A stretch of 60,000 bases of DNA, from the NCBI RefSeq assembly GCF_032854445.1, contig NC_088301.1, positions 19,029,808-19,089,807 on the forward strand, in the 5' to 3' direction. Shown here one piece after another: positions 41,601 to 50,909 of this stretch. A program made the translations under genes and the position numbers. The notes beneath the pieces are model-generated. The model searched no databases. It worked only from the letters and a program-made list of their open reading frames with translations, and was not told the DNA's origin. How positions within the stretch are numbered: position 1 is the stretch's first letter; each line of letters opens with the position of its first letter. The DNA is from Liolophura sinensis. Lineage: Eukaryota; Mollusca; Polyplacophora; Chitonida; Chitonidae.

Positions 41601-42476
41601 AATGTTATTTTTTTTCTTTTTACCCGCTATCGGATCTCCTTGCTTTACAGACAGGTGGTAAATACACGTAGAACCACACAAAATACGCATGGATACCTAA
41701 ACGATATATGGGCAACGTGCAAACTAAGCCATACTCAGGCCGTTCAAAAATGTGCAAATATGCTTATTATATAAACAGCGTTGTTCAGATATACATAGGA
41801 CTGTAATAGGTTGAAGGCAAGCCGTAAGCCAAATGTGTAGTTCCTCAACATATATATGTTTGTTCCACAAAATGTGTTCTGTGTATACAGCGGCATGTTG
41901 GTCAGATACTTGGCCTAAAACGTCCATTTATCTTTCGCTTCACACATGGCACTTGAAAACTCCTGTGTCAATAGAACTAAGCCAGTTTAAAAGTCACTTA
42001 CTCCAGGGTTAGGAAAAAAGGAACGCTAAATTACATAGATAGTTTTGTGAATGTTAGAGGCAAATATAACAGGAACGGCTGGATTGCATACCGTATAGCT
42101 CTATTGTAAAGGAACACTTTCAGGCAAATCGGACAAATCAAAATAACTATATATACGGTTGTATCTGTTTACTTTAAAAAAATCTTACGGAGTTCTTCAA
42201 AGCTGAACGTACTTCAAAAACAGGTCTGTATTCTGCTGTTTACGACATTTAAAAAAATGGTCATTAAACATTCATCGCGCCGTGAAGATGATATATATTT
42301 GTATATCGGCATATATATTATGTCGGCTGGTACACGATTTTACGACGAAAACATGGGGAAATTGAAATATCGATACTTACGTCTCGAGTCTGCTCACAAC
42401 TCTCTACAGTGGCTTCTAGTGTAAGGGAAAACAAGGATATCAGGACTAGAGCACAGAGTGGTGGTGTAACAGGCAT
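16565..42476 (-). CDS. TIKI: TIKI family Wnt-inactivating membrane metalloprotease (7 exons, one frameshift)
   Basis: TIKI (TRABD2A/B; peptidase family M96) cleaves the N-terminus of Wnt ligands at the cell surface and inactivates them. Exons in transcription order: 42476-42381, 41574-41013, 32022-31701, 19652-19562, 19060-18923, 18536-18432, 16757-16565. All introns are GT-AG and the phases match (0,0,1,2,2,2). The predicted protein is 501 aa; vertebrate TIKIs are about 500. It has a signal peptide at 1-21, GTIH at 53-56 and GAGH at 325-328 (the paired GX2H metal-site motifs), a basic linker at 358-426, FNDLWVKL at 427-434 and a hydrophobic C-terminus at 484-498. One extra base at 41071-41073 shifts the frame. 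Exons 3-7 are intact and in frame with each other, which argues against an old pseudogene. TIKI1 versus TIKI2 cannot be told. Confidence 0.93.
17075..17336 (+). mobile_element. full-length SINE with 14-bp target-site duplication
   Basis: Head GGGGCCTCCGTGGCTCATTT, GGTTAGCACACTAGC and GTGAGGTCAAGTCC; body CACCATAATATTGACC; tail AAAGAAATAAATA. Flanked on both sides by ATATTGTTGAAAGA (17061-17074 and 17337-17350). Lies in TIKI intron 6, antisense to the gene. Confidence 0.92.
17806..18026 (-). mobile_element. decayed SINE copy
   Basis: Reverse-oriented; recognisable by TTTTTTACACCATACC, ACATGACCATCCGCAG and TTGCTGGCATGCTAATC. Heavily mutated, so an old insertion in TIKI intron 6. Confidence 0.7.
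18237..18362 (+). repeat. 25-bp tandem repeat
   Basis: Five units of CAGAAGCACTATGGGCAGGT plus CCC-like spacer, in TIKI intron 6, ending about 70 bp from exon 6 (on the downstream side of its donor). Confidence 0.88.
18432..18536 (-). CDS. TIKI: TIKI exon 6: basic linker and FNDLW motif
   Basis: Acceptor TTTGTGTTTCAG, donor GGAAA|GTAAGC, 105 nt, phases 2 to 2. Reads [20 protein letters not shown], then [14 protein letters not shown]; the FNDLW motif near the C-terminus fits the TIKI family. Without splicing, the frame would reach a TAA at once in the donor. Confidence 0.82.
18923..19060 (-). CDS. TIKI: TIKI exon 5: basic linker
   Basis: Acceptor AATTTTGCAG, donor CATAG|GTATGC, 138 nt, phases 2 to 2. 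Reads [19 protein letters not shown], then [18 protein letters not shown]. The basic stretch could be a furin-like site or a heparin-binding patch (inference). Confidence 0.82.
19158..19265 (-). mobile_element. decayed SINE fragment
   Basis: Reverse-oriented TTTATTTATTTTATTGGTGT followed by a degraded TATACGATGACATCCAGCATTATAGTGAGG body, here within TIKI intron 4. Confidence 0.55.
19562..19652 (-). CDS. TIKI: TIKI exon 4
   Basis: A 91-nt exon missed by simple ORF searches. Acceptor TTCCTCACAG, donor CCAAT|GTGAGA. Completes the GAGH motif and reads [19 protein letters not shown] and [10 protein letters not shown], the conserved end of the catalytic domain. Phase 1 in, phase 2 out. Confidence 0.92.
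19816..21445 (+). repeat. ~61-bp minisatellite derived from a SINE tail (about 27 units)
   Basis: Units combine CATAATGCTGGCACTCATCA, AATAAATAAATCACAATAAA and ACACTGTTCCCTCTCGT. The CATAATGCTGGC plus (AATA)n part is the 3' end of the common SINE, so one SINE tail seems to have been amplified. It ends about 165 bp before TIKI exon 4 (upstream in transcription). It includes a 22-base C run (21187-21208). Confidence 0.92.
21940..22620 (+). repeat. degenerate tandem array of ~185-250 bp units
   Basis: Three-plus units share GAGAAAATTAACCCAACAGG, TTTCAATTTGCTAAAAGAAC, CTTTACTTACATACCCAGTG and CATATATCCCTAGTACAG-like segments, starting near 21950, 22130, 22380 and 22550. Located in TIKI intron 3. 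Confidence 0.75.
23159..23199. repeat. 41-bp palindrome
   Basis: Two 20-base arms around a single A at 23179, complementary at 19 of 20 positions (inner 12 perfect, GTATTATGGTAC / GTACCATAATAC). Confidence 0.85.
23612..23643 (+). repeat. (AAT)n microsatellite
   Basis: About ten uninterrupted AAT units in TIKI intron 3. Confidence 0.9.
24207..24398 (+). CDS. possible first coding exon, antisense in TIKI intron 3
   Basis: 64 codons from ATG ([17 protein letters not shown]) to TTG|GTAAGAG, a good donor in phase 0. Codon composition looks more protein-like and GC-richer than its AT-rich surroundings ([20 protein letters not shown]). No family recognised. It cannot join directly to the + strand exon at 40262, which needs a phase 1 partner. 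Confidence 0.25.
28106..28263 (-). mobile_element. 5'-truncated SINE with 15-bp target-site duplication
   Basis: Reverse-oriented tail and body as far as the CACATACGGCC segment. Flanked by CATCAGTGAATATAT at 28091-28105 and 28264-28278, showing that it inserted already truncated. Confidence 0.92.
31701..32022 (-). CDS. TIKI: TIKI exon 3
   Basis: Acceptor TTGCCGCAG, donor GCTG|GTGAGT, phase 0 in and phase 1 out. Reads [42 protein letters not shown] and [10 protein letters not shown], and ends FFFAFGAG. The histidine of the second GX2H motif is supplied by exon 4. Sequons NQT, NSS and NRS fit an extracellular domain. Confidence 0.93.
32331..32482 (+). mobile_element. 5'-truncated SINE
   Basis: Starts at GTACGTGGGAAGG and runs through CCTGCGGATGGTCGTGGG and CACCATAATGCTGGCC to the (AATA)n tail. 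In TIKI intron 2. Confidence 0.88.
34046..34137 (-). mobile_element. internally deleted SINE
   Basis: Reverse-oriented: the 3' tail (TTTGATTGGTGTTTTACGCC) is joined directly to a head-end segment (CGCTGCGGAGGCCCCTGG); the body is missing. Confidence 0.75.
34545..34990 (-). repeat. interspersed repeat X, inverted copy
   Basis: Reverse complement of 8535-8965, near-identical over about 430 bp by eye. In TIKI intron 2, about 26 kb from the first copy. Confidence 0.8.
36214..36481 (-). mobile_element. full-length SINE with 13-bp target-site duplication
   Basis: Reverse-oriented, complete from the T-rich tail to the head (GAGCCACCGGGGCTC). Flanked by CCTTGAAAAAGAT at 36201-36213 and 36482-36494. 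Confidence 0.92.
37075..37485 (+). repeat. interspersed repeat X, copy interrupted by a SINE
   Basis: 37075-37192 matches the start of repeat X (CTGATAAAATTATACTT, then TTTTGTCCCCAAAATTAAA). The match resumes at about 37459 (TTAAAAATGTGCATAAATT). The SINE at 37193-37450 sits in the gap. Confidence 0.7.
37193..37450 (-). mobile_element. SINE nested in repeat X
   Basis: Reverse-oriented, from (TTTA)n tail to TATGGAGCCCC head. Flanked by AAAATTAAA on both sides, a short target-site duplication within repeat X. Confidence 0.85.
37533..37708 (-). mobile_element. decayed SINE
   Basis: Reverse-oriented T-rich tail, GTTCTGAAGAGTATAATTTC and the head segment TGCTAAACACTCAGCCACAG. Middle mostly lost. 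Confidence 0.6.
38750..38912 (+). repeat. 34-bp tandem repeat (5 units)
   Basis: Almost identical units of TGTCACTTGAGAAATGCTTA plus ACTTAGGTAAAATG. Single unit-like sequences also occur at about 23231 and 32259. Confidence 0.93.
40262..40422 (+). CDS. terminal coding exon of an unknown gene nested in TIKI intron 2 (antisense)
   Basis: Follows a good acceptor (CTGCTTTCAATAG). In phase 1 it reads [40 protein letters not shown] and [12 protein letters not shown], then TAA. That is 52 residues of well-formed, charged, amphipathic sequence with none of the low-complexity look of chance ORFs here. No start codon precedes it, so at least one exon lies upstream, possibly within TIKI intron 2 or further left. 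I do not recognise the family. It resembles the short C-terminal tail of a small membrane or mitochondrial protein, but that is a guess. Confidence 0.55.
41013..41574 (-). CDS. TIKI: TIKI exon 2: N-terminal catalytic half, with +1 frameshift
   Basis: Acceptor TTTTTCAG, donor CTCAG|GTAAGT. Starts [11 protein letters not shown] and [20 protein letters not shown], then [15 protein letters not shown] and [19 protein letters not shown], all strongly TIKI-like. The frame stops after NKNHG because of one extra base. Dropping one G of the GGG at 41073-41071 gives [10 protein letters not shown], which continues the family sequence to the donor. Exon length is 562 nt, against 561 (187 codons) without the extra base. 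Confidence 0.92.
41071..41073 (-). other. TIKI: apparent one-base insertion in TIKI exon 2
   Basis: CCC on the + strand (GGG in the gene) where two bases keep the TIKI frame. With three, translation stops within four codons (GRR stop); with two, the conserved [10 protein letters not shown] follows. Confidence 0.8.
42381..42476 (-). CDS. TIKI: TIKI exon 1: signal peptide
   Basis: 32 codons from ATG at 42476: MPVTPP then the hydrophobic core [14 protein letters not shown] and [13 protein letters not shown] cut after the EA at about residue 22 is plausible. Donor GAC|GTAAGT, phase 0. This is the only ATG in a good leader context that splices in frame to exon 2. Confidence 0.9.
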
Positions 42477-43118
42477 GTTTGCCCTTCCCCTTCCATCAGG
42501 AGGGGGTGGTGACTTCCTGGGGGGAGGGGTGCTCCTCTCAGCTACCCAGCTCTCCTAACCGGTCCCTGCCCATACTTTGCGTCCAGAAACTATTACAGTA
42601 TACCAGTATTACAGTATTCCCTGATCGGCGATCATTTTCCTGTCCGGTCCAGTCCGGTCCGTGCTCTGTCAATGAGTTAACTTTTACGCGTGGCTCTTAC
42701 AGGCATTTGATCGTCTCCATCCGTCCTGCAGTCAGCTAGTGTCTGCGGTCGATGTTACATTGCATATAGGCAGCTAAAGGATCCGTCCCGATACGATCTG
42801 ATGCAAACTACATGGGTCTCCCTCCACCGGACAATTGAAGTACTACAGACAAGTGACCCGTATACTGCTGACTTTCCGCTTTATTCCGTGGGCTTCCCTT
42901 CTCCACATGGTGCCGCATGTCTGTCACACAGTCGTTTGAACGCCGGCATCTGATTTCCCTCGGTTTTCTATTGGTTCCCCTCAAAATCTTGTCTGCCGCC
43001 GACTAAAATAGCCTGCTCTCACCACGCTCAGTAGAAGGGGGACTTCTGTTGTCCGCTCTCCCTCAAGCCGGCAAGCTTAGGCCCCCGAGCGAATACAGCC
43101 GAGACTCTCTGCTCCCTC

Positions 43119-43124
43119 TTATAC
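43119..43124 (-). promoter_or_regulatory. TIKI: possible TATA box of the TIKI gene
   Basis: TATAAG on the - strand about 640 bp upstream of the TIKI start codon, followed by a GC-richer leader-like stretch. Position and context are compatible with a core promoter, but no transcript start can be seen. Confidence 0.2.
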
Positions 43125-46100
43125 TAGGGGCACTACAACTGTGATATATTATACTGTCCATAATTTCAAAGGAAACTTTAAAACATTACCGAGATTTAAC
43201 CGATGCTTTGATAATTATGCGTAAGCCAACGTTTTCCAATTATGATCCACTTTTTTACACGGGCTTACCTTGAATTCGTACGTAGAATTGTTTAAATACG
43301 GCGCTTAAACCAACAAGAACGGAAAAAAGTTCACATGAGACGGGTTCCATTCATGGATTGGCCGCATGCAGCCTGTTTACTTACCCATTCTTCACCCGTG
43401 TAAATATTAGTGACCAATATAAAATAGTGCGGTAAAAAAGAGAAGATCGAGTGCAAGAGAGATCGGTCAGCCTGCCGGCATCAGCGCGCGGAAATGGCTC
43501 TCGCCTGAAATATTCCCGTGGACTGGATCCCCTATAACTTAGCCCGGTTAGATTTGGGCTGTTTTTCTAAATTGACCTTTACAAAAGAAGTTATGTGCCC
43601 TCTTCGAAATGAAAAAAAAAAAATGGAACGCGTCACAAAATAAGCATAAATGCTCCATACAAAAATACCGCCCCCAAGTTTCGTAAAAGAAAACGCAGTT
43701 ATACCAACATTTTAAGTAAAAATTCGCCGGGTTCAGCAAATCTCGATGTATATTTTGGTGAAGAAAGTAGGCTGGTTGCACATAGCTGTATAAAAATCTT
43801 TGATGTTTTAGTCTATCATATTTTTCTGGCATTTCAAAGAATTCTCAGAAATGTTTTATATATTCTGACATATGTAATTTGGCCTGTTGAGCCCTTTTAA
43901 AGACATAACCCCTACAGATTTCGTCAGAAATCAACAGCCCTCGTATATCATAAGCAGTTAACTGCAGCGAAACCTATAACACTTTAAAGTTAGGTAGAAG
44001 TAATTTAATTTAAACACAATTTATTAAAATATAATCGACTGGAAAATGTTTGGAGTCTTACAACAGGGTCTATTTTTCTTCGCAGATTCTGATTTATGGT
44101 GCTGTGTAAACTTTCAACAGTAATGCAAATGTGTAGAGACTTCAGGTATAGTTCGTTAATTGTCGTTTGGTGGACAAAGAAATATCTTTTGTCACCACAA
44201 TGTAATACTGGTCATATATTTATAAGAAGATCTGATTTTATCTAATAATTTTGACAAAATTGAGCAGAGTGTTGTTCTAGACGTTTTAAAACGTAACGGA
44301 CGCAAATGTTAGAAAACTCAAAGATGGTATATCGTAATGAAGTAAATTAAGGATTACCGGTATGTCAGATTGGTATCTGGAATTAGTCAGAGTTCCACCA
44401 TAAGGGATTCGTGATAGAGACGGTCTTGCAGTAGGTTTTTGCTTTTATCTTCAGGTAACGGCATGTCCAAAAGAAACTGAATTCTTGAAATTTATTAGAT
44501 AGTAACAGAGTTTTGAACTTAAACATATCCTTTAAATGGAATTAATTAAACTAAAAAGGAAAGTCAATATTCTATATAATCTGCGTTCCTACATTGTGTA
44601 TTACAAAGTGGTCTTTTCAACCCGATTCATCATGTTCGCTTACTTTATGACAAATTGATTGCTTTATACATTAATGACATATGTGAGTCTTGATCCTGAT
44701 CTAAGAGCCAACCAGGCGTGTACCCGAAAACGTCGCGGCCATGCCTACAGCAAAATTCCAGATCACCATCCAAACACGCGCCGCGACATTTAAGCGCTAT
44801 AAAATGACTACACCTTATCCGTGGTTAGCACATGAAAAAACAATCAAGATAACGTTTGTTTACAGGAACTGTCTCAGAATGTATGACCTTACTATTCGTG
44901 CAGCTTTTGATGGTAAAATGGTCCAGCTATAGAACACGGACCCTTAACAATTTAAGTATACATATAGCAGCGCCAACAATTCCTGGTAAATATATATATA
45001 AGCGCGGGCGCGGTCTCTATAGCAAGATTCTCTCAGGTCTGCCTGTTATTCCTGTGGGTAGCGCACACCGTCCGGTCCCACGCTAATAAAACAGTGTTGC
45101 ATGCTCATCCAAATTCCGGATAGACGGAGCTTAAAGAGAATGTCTCCCCGTAATCGTGACTTTAACACTGGGAACTTTTTCCACCGTCTGTCGCGGTCAA
45201 TTAAAGCTAAGTCATGCAGAAGCCATTTTGGTGGGTATAAGCGGACAATCCGACCAGTTTCTAAGTCGTTTTTTATCATCGGCTCGTGATCTATAAGGAG
45301 TATGATTATCCTAAGACGATCGTGTCCTTCGATAATACGCAATTAACTGACCTGGCAATTTGTTTAATCGACGAAGTTACCTGAGAGAGTCCACTTAACA
45401 AAAGAGGCTTGTTGTCCGGGTGTATCAAGTAGCTTGCGCAATAATGGCGCCCTACTCGCCTGTTGTATAAAGAATCCTTGACGAGATAATGTCGTGTCGT
45501 GGTCAAGTCTTAAGTAGCTGATTTATGTCGGTACTTTAGCCTCGTGCTACAGGGTGTTCACGCCTTGTTGACAAGCTGCGCCTGAGAAAATTGACACCAG
45601 GTGAGAGAGAGAAGAATAGATTACCCCCTCCCCTTCCCATTACCTTTCCCATCACATCTCCCACCCTCTTAATCCCTTGGCCCGTATAGAAGCGTTTATG
45701 TCCGGGCGGAAATTGGTGTTCTACAGTAATCCACGAGTACATCTAATCCCTTAAAATGAAATTGCCAAACAATTGACATTGGTTTTTCTTTCTTTAGTGT
45801 TTCAGGCCTGCGTACATCGCTTAGGTATACTTTTTGATAAACAATAAACAGTGTAGGCCTATATATATGTGAAATCCAACTTTAGTGAAGATTTATTTTA
45901 TAGCGGAAGTCTTTGGGGAGCATGCAATAAATATGCGATGTTTTCTGCTGTTGTCGTTTGATATCAAGACACGAAGTATACTTCGATGCACTTACGATTT
46001 TAGCGTATTTAATCTACATATTATACTAATAATATTCATCATGGTGTGAAATAAAATGAGTTTTCGATGCGGTATGTGACAATTCTCTTTTTCCAATGTG

Positions 46101-46567
46101 TCAAAATTATGACATTCATGGAAAAACACGAATTCTAAATGTGTGGCATTTTTGAATTGCATGATCAGCAGTTTAAATCTCTTAGATGTTTAGTTTTGCG
46201 ATTTCTAATAAACAAACGCAACTTCACACAAAGATCTACATGTATATCGTCTTTAACTTATAGACCCAGCGTTAAAGGATTGGTCCCTGTTCAAAGATAG
46301 AATTACACAAGTTTGATCGAGTGATTTGTGGCTGTAGAGGTGTTCGTTGCAGCTAAAAATGACATATCTTGCAACTGCGATTTCTGACATGAGCTCGCTT
46401 AACTGTTGACTAATTACGCGCGTCCATAACAGATTACAGGCAAATTTTCAGAGCTGCATTTTACATTTCGCTATTTTATACCTGAGACTAATATAACAAC
46501 AGGTACAAACTGTTCTGTTAGTCTCAGCTTATATTAACCGCCTTGAAGCTCGCACATGCATGTATAC

Positions 46568-46732
46568 ATAACAGCAAAAGCCGCTGGTTTTTTGTTGGTT
46601 TTAATGGCCTCGTGTCTGGACGTAACAACAAAAGCCGCTTGTTTTTGTTGGTTTTAATGGTCTCGTGTCTGAACGTAACAACAAAAGCCGCTTGTTTTTG
46701 TTGGTTTTAATGGTCTCGTGTCTGGACGTACA
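46568..46732 (+). repeat. ~57-bp tandem triplication
   Basis: Three units of AACAACAAAAGCCGCTTG, TTTTTGTTGGTTTTAATGG and TCTCGTGTCTGGACGT. The first unit differs slightly. Confidence 0.92.
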
Positions 46733-47599
46733 CCCCAATAATTCCCCCAGCTGTAATGTGAAACTGGGGCACAGAGAAGCTGCTCTAATTACAACCTGTG
46801 ATAATCCCATTTTGACAGCTTAGCATCTTTGACTCCACACGCGGTTGAGATTATGATTTTCTTTGTTTTCGCGCCGTTTTGGTCAATCTGGTTCTGTCCG
46901 AACTGCCAGTCAGGGCGCCACTCACGGACTTCATAAAGGCCGTCTGCAGGCCTTGATGTTTATCAAACAATGCACACGTCTATGAAGAGATCATACCTCC
47001 TTAATCCAATAAACCACCTCCGTGACACCCCAAGGCCACATGTGGAGCAGGGTGAGTAGGGGTGGGGAACGGCTTCTTCACTTATTGGACATTATGTCAT
47101 TGCATTCGTATATTCTGCTAGAGGAATTAATGGTGGACTGTAAGCCGGTGTATGTATCTCATTAGAATAATTATTCCTTTTAAGTCTACATTCGTGTTCT
47201 TACATTGCCTAATGTTGGTACGTGTACAAATTGCAATCTTTAACTATATAATATGTTATTATAAACACGACTATGTTGTGTATACACCGTATGGTTTTGT
47301 CCAGATGTGGTCATATTGTACATGTACATAATAAGGACTGTCGTATATATGTATGCTTGGGGTTTAACTCGTACTTAACAATTTTTCAGTCATTTCACCA
47401 CAAGAAGTCAACAGGAGTGTGTACATATATATTGGGTCTTCTTGAAGCAGGGCGAGCCTGTGCCACCAAAGCGTTTCGCCACTGAAGTATCATGTCGAAG
47501 ACATGAGATATGTCACAACCAGTCATGTTTTCTTTCTCTAACCTGTCAGTGATGAGCGATAAGCATGGCAGCGGCAAGTACCATTTAAAAAATCTTTGG

Positions 47600-47680
47600 T
47601 ATGAACCGATTCGAGTTTGATCTCGAGGTCTCCCGACTTCGAGGTGGACGCTCTAACCATTAGGCCACCGAAGCGGTCAA
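47600..47680 (-). mobile_element. tRNA-like SINE head, second family
   Basis: Reverse strand reads GTGGCCTAATGGTTAGAGCG and GTCCACCTCGAAGTCGGGAG, with an A-box-like block. A related segment is at 59088-59150. The second arm does not fold into a normal tRNA, so a SINE head or tRNA relic is likelier than a working tRNA. Confidence 0.5.
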
Positions 47681-47907
47681 CCATTTTTTTAAAGTTCTCA
47701 TGCAGAAAGTATATAAGTTCATATACCGGACTTCAGATTTTGTGGTCTCCCATTACCAAATTGCTCATCAGTCTCGATCAATCATGATATCGCTGAAATC
47801 AGAATACAGAGTGAATGTGGACGAGTAGGAAGATCTTGATGGCATTACATAAATGTCGGGCCTGTGATGGACAAGAAACCAAGTTAATACACGTGTCAGA
47901 GTTGTCA

Positions 47908-47933
47908 TATATATATATATATATATATATATT
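47908..47933 (+). repeat. (AT)n microsatellite
   Basis: Uninterrupted AT dinucleotides, followed by a short GT run. Confidence 0.9.
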
Positions 47934-48391
47934 GGTTTCTTGTGTGTGTGTCTCTAACATTCAGATGTCATTTTCATGCTATTACAGAGCAACCGTCATA
48001 TTCCATGTTCCAGTCTTGCATTTTACGGTTTCAATAACGCAGAAATGATGCGCTGATAAAAATCATAATCGCTCATTCCCAATCTTTGTTTTCTATTGTA
48101 GATATATTTGTATTGAATAAAAGCTGCAGTTATGTTTTTTTCCATTAGAAACACACCTTTCTCATTTGTCTACTTTAATAATCCTTCAAATGCTTGGATT
48201 TGGGTGGATGGTTTATAAGTATATGCATATATGCTGCATGTTGTTACATGCATGTTAAATTGTTTTACCAAACTGCCATAGCATGAATTATAAGTTTTTG
48301 CGCTAAAATGTTAACGTACAACAAAGTATGTTCATCTCCTGGCCCATTGTCCAAACTGGACCATTTCCCTTGGGGAAATAGTTCTTATATG

Positions 48392-48490
48392 TGAAAATGT
48401 CTATATATGGGGAATATCTACATACGGGAAATGTCTGTATATGAGAAATGTCTATATACGGGAAATTTTTGTATATGGGAAATGTCCAAG
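48392..48490 (+). repeat. ~18-bp tandem repeat
   Basis: Five or six units of GGGAAATGTCTATATA-like sequence with alternating ATACG/ATATG variants. Confidence 0.8.
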
Positions 48491-48516
48491 GGGAATATCT
48501 GGGTACCTTATATCTT

Positions 48517-48602
48517 TTATTTATTTGTGTTGACTTTAATGCCTTTCTCAGGAATATTTCACTTTGTATACGATGGCTGATTATCAGCATTATGCGCATG
48601 TC
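48517..48602 (-). mobile_element. SINE fragment
   Basis: Reverse-oriented (TTTATTTATTTGTGTTGAC, CAGGAATATTTCACTT, CAGCATTATGCGCATG): tail and part of the body only. Confidence 0.6.
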
Positions 48603-49334
48603 ATCCAGGATACTGCACGCGATGGTGAATAGTTAAGCAAGTTATGTTAATGGAAAAGAAAGGGAAGAGATGAAAACGATGTTCATGAAGAATTGGACAC
48701 CAAAGCTATAAGCGTCAGGTTTCCTAACCCTGCACTGCACTTTTATGAAAGATGAATGGTATTTAGGATTGATGAATTGACAAATATGCTGTAAACTAGA
48801 ACAGATTCAGCGATATATCGATGTTAAAGCGGTACCACATCAAATCATTGGCATCATCGCGCGTGTCGATTGTCTTGTTGATTCGCTCCCTGAAAACGGT
48901 TATCCATCAGGATGCATGCCGTCAAGATGTGCAGAAAGTCGCGGTTAAAGAAAGCAACGATAACCTATGGGCACACGAAGGCAGGCTTGACGAAGAGAAC
49001 CTATAGATTACGCCAGTTGTGTGTCATACATCATGCTACTGTTTATCCAATGAGGATCATTTGTCCAGGACAGATGATATAGCGATCCGACATGGACCAT
49101 CGCTAGACTCGAGAAGAATCTGATAAAGCGAATACGTTTATTCAGCGGGGACGTTTGCGGATCTATCATTTTGTGTATATGTATCTATCTATCTTGGTTT
49201 ACAACATCCGCGCACACAAACCCTTTGAGTTGTCTTAACACACAAATCTAGTATTATCAACATTCTCTCACCAAACACATAAATATACACCTATCAGCCT
49301 ATAACTCATTCTTGACGTCTATATGTCGCGTATT

Positions 49335-49844
49335 CTACAAATTCGTGTGTATAGGGTCATGTATATAAATACTTTGCATATACAAATGTCTTGTAATCGC
49401 GTTAAATTTGTGATGTTGACATCTTTGTCTGTTGATGAACTCACTAACAGAATGTGCTATCCTGTTTCTAAAAGTTTGAATAAAAAAAAACATCATAGAG
49501 ACAAACGAAAGTCTGGAAATATCATATTGGCCCCTCATTCCAAACAAACTATACACCATCTTTGTAAGTCGTATAGGTATCTGTGAATCACACAAAAATG
49601 GCGAGCAAGCGTAACGTCCTCTATATCTACTTACACCAACTATTGCAACAAGTTCAGTGTTTATATACAACACACAGTATAGCAGATAGGTAAAATATAT
49701 GGGGAAATTGTGCCTTTGATGATAGAAGCATGGCATTTGGCACGCTATCAGGTCACGACTTGCGGAATACGTTTTGGACATATGGGGCCATCGCAGAGTT
49801 TTCCTGACACAGTAATGACGGACATTTCTCAAAATGGCTTCCAT
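49335..49844 (-). CDS. unassigned 169-codon ORF
   Basis: The longest non-repeat ORF outside the two genes, beginning MEAILRNVRHYCVRKTLRW. It contains several hydrophobic stretches but no recognised motif, and the opposite strand is open over 49323-49586 as well. It could be a decayed element or chance; no splice partners were found. Confidence 0.2.
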   Translation of the reverse strand: MEAILRNVRHYCVRKTLRWPHMSKTYSASRDLIACQMPCFYHQRHNFPIYFTYLLYCVLYINTELVAIVGVSRYRGRYACSPFLCDSQIPIRLTKMVYSLFGMRGQYDISRLSFVSMMFFFIQTFRNRIAHSVSEFINRQRCQHHKFNAITRHLYMQSIYIHDPIHTNL

Positions 49845-49891
49845 AAAACACGTGTGGACATTATGTACGTATTATGCACATGTTGTGTTTA

Positions 49892-50377
49892 TTAAAGGGA
49901 AATACCGCCGAAAGAAATTCAGATTTTTGAGTTGGTTTAGCTTAACACAAATAGGAGTGGAAAATAAATAAACCTACTGGGCCTACATTTTCCACAAAAT
50001 GTAAATTAAGAGAACTATAAGGAAAAATACGTGACTGGTCTAAACTGTCCGCCTGGCGAAATAACATGCAAATGAGGCAGCGTAAATATTACCACAATGC
50101 AACGTTCGCTCGCGTATCGCACTTGTTAACAATACGACAGATTGAAAGCAAATTATAAGTCTAGTAAATCACATACGATCTTCCTTTCTATAGATAATGT
50201 ATTATAAAGTACTCGTAATGGCCAATGGCGGAACTGAAGTTACGCCTGATAAAACTAAACGTTCAATCGTTCATTCAGAGTCCGATACATGTCAGTAGAC
50301 ATCTGGAAGTCTCAATTTCATGTAAATATCTAAAACAACAGCACAATTTTTTAGACGTCGGCGGTATGTCCATTTAA
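49892..50377. mobile_element. MITE-like element with TTAA target duplication
   Basis: Both ends carry TTAA. Inside them are inverted termini: AGGGAAATACCGCCG at 49896 and the complement of ATGGACATACCGCCG ending at 50373. The termini pair at about 12 of 15 positions, and the match extends a few bases inwards. About 480 bp with no transposase. TTAA target sites are typical of piggyBac elements. Confidence 0.65.
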
Positions 50378-50909
50378 AATACATATGGATTTGTTGAAGC
50401 AAATGCGAATTTCATAATTAATAGAAACTAATATATGCGCGGCCACAAAGTTCACATGAGTTTGGCTGCCATTATGAATAAATATGCCGAACCATTAAGC
50501 CTGGTCTCTCATCAAGGATAGAGAGAGAGATCCAGAATTTTAGTTTACAGAATGTCTGCATGTTCAGTGATTCTTGAGAAGTACATGCACAAACGTTAGT
50601 GTGGAGAAGAACTGAAAAACGTCAGTCTAAACTAAAGATGTCTGTGAGTTTGGTTATCCCAGAAGAAAGCTTTTGGTGTGTATAAAATACATCTGTATGT
50701 ATCCCACTCAACTGGGAACATGCAACAACCGATCCAATTCAATAACCACATCCATGCAACCTGTGTTGTATTAACGCAAGTACTCGTAATTTTAGGAGGA
50801 ATACAACTTGTAGTAGAACACAGGACACTTATGCGGGAATTCCGATCGTTCTCGCCGGCCTGGTGGCAAGACCTATTTGACCAACGGTACTCTGTCCCGT
50901 GTGATCTTT

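Larger units (their letters stand above)
42477..49334. other. TIKI 5' flank, no recognisable gene
   Basis: GC-richer near the TIKI start (to about 43130), then mixed sequence. It holds the 46.6-kb triplication, small repeats and a tRNA-like SINE head. The short ORFs show no family resemblance. Confidence 0.55.

Noticed and set aside
47600-47680. Functional tRNA gene
   Set aside because: Has an A-box-like block, but the arms do not pair into a proper cloverleaf; matches a second degraded copy at 59088, so a SINE head is likelier.
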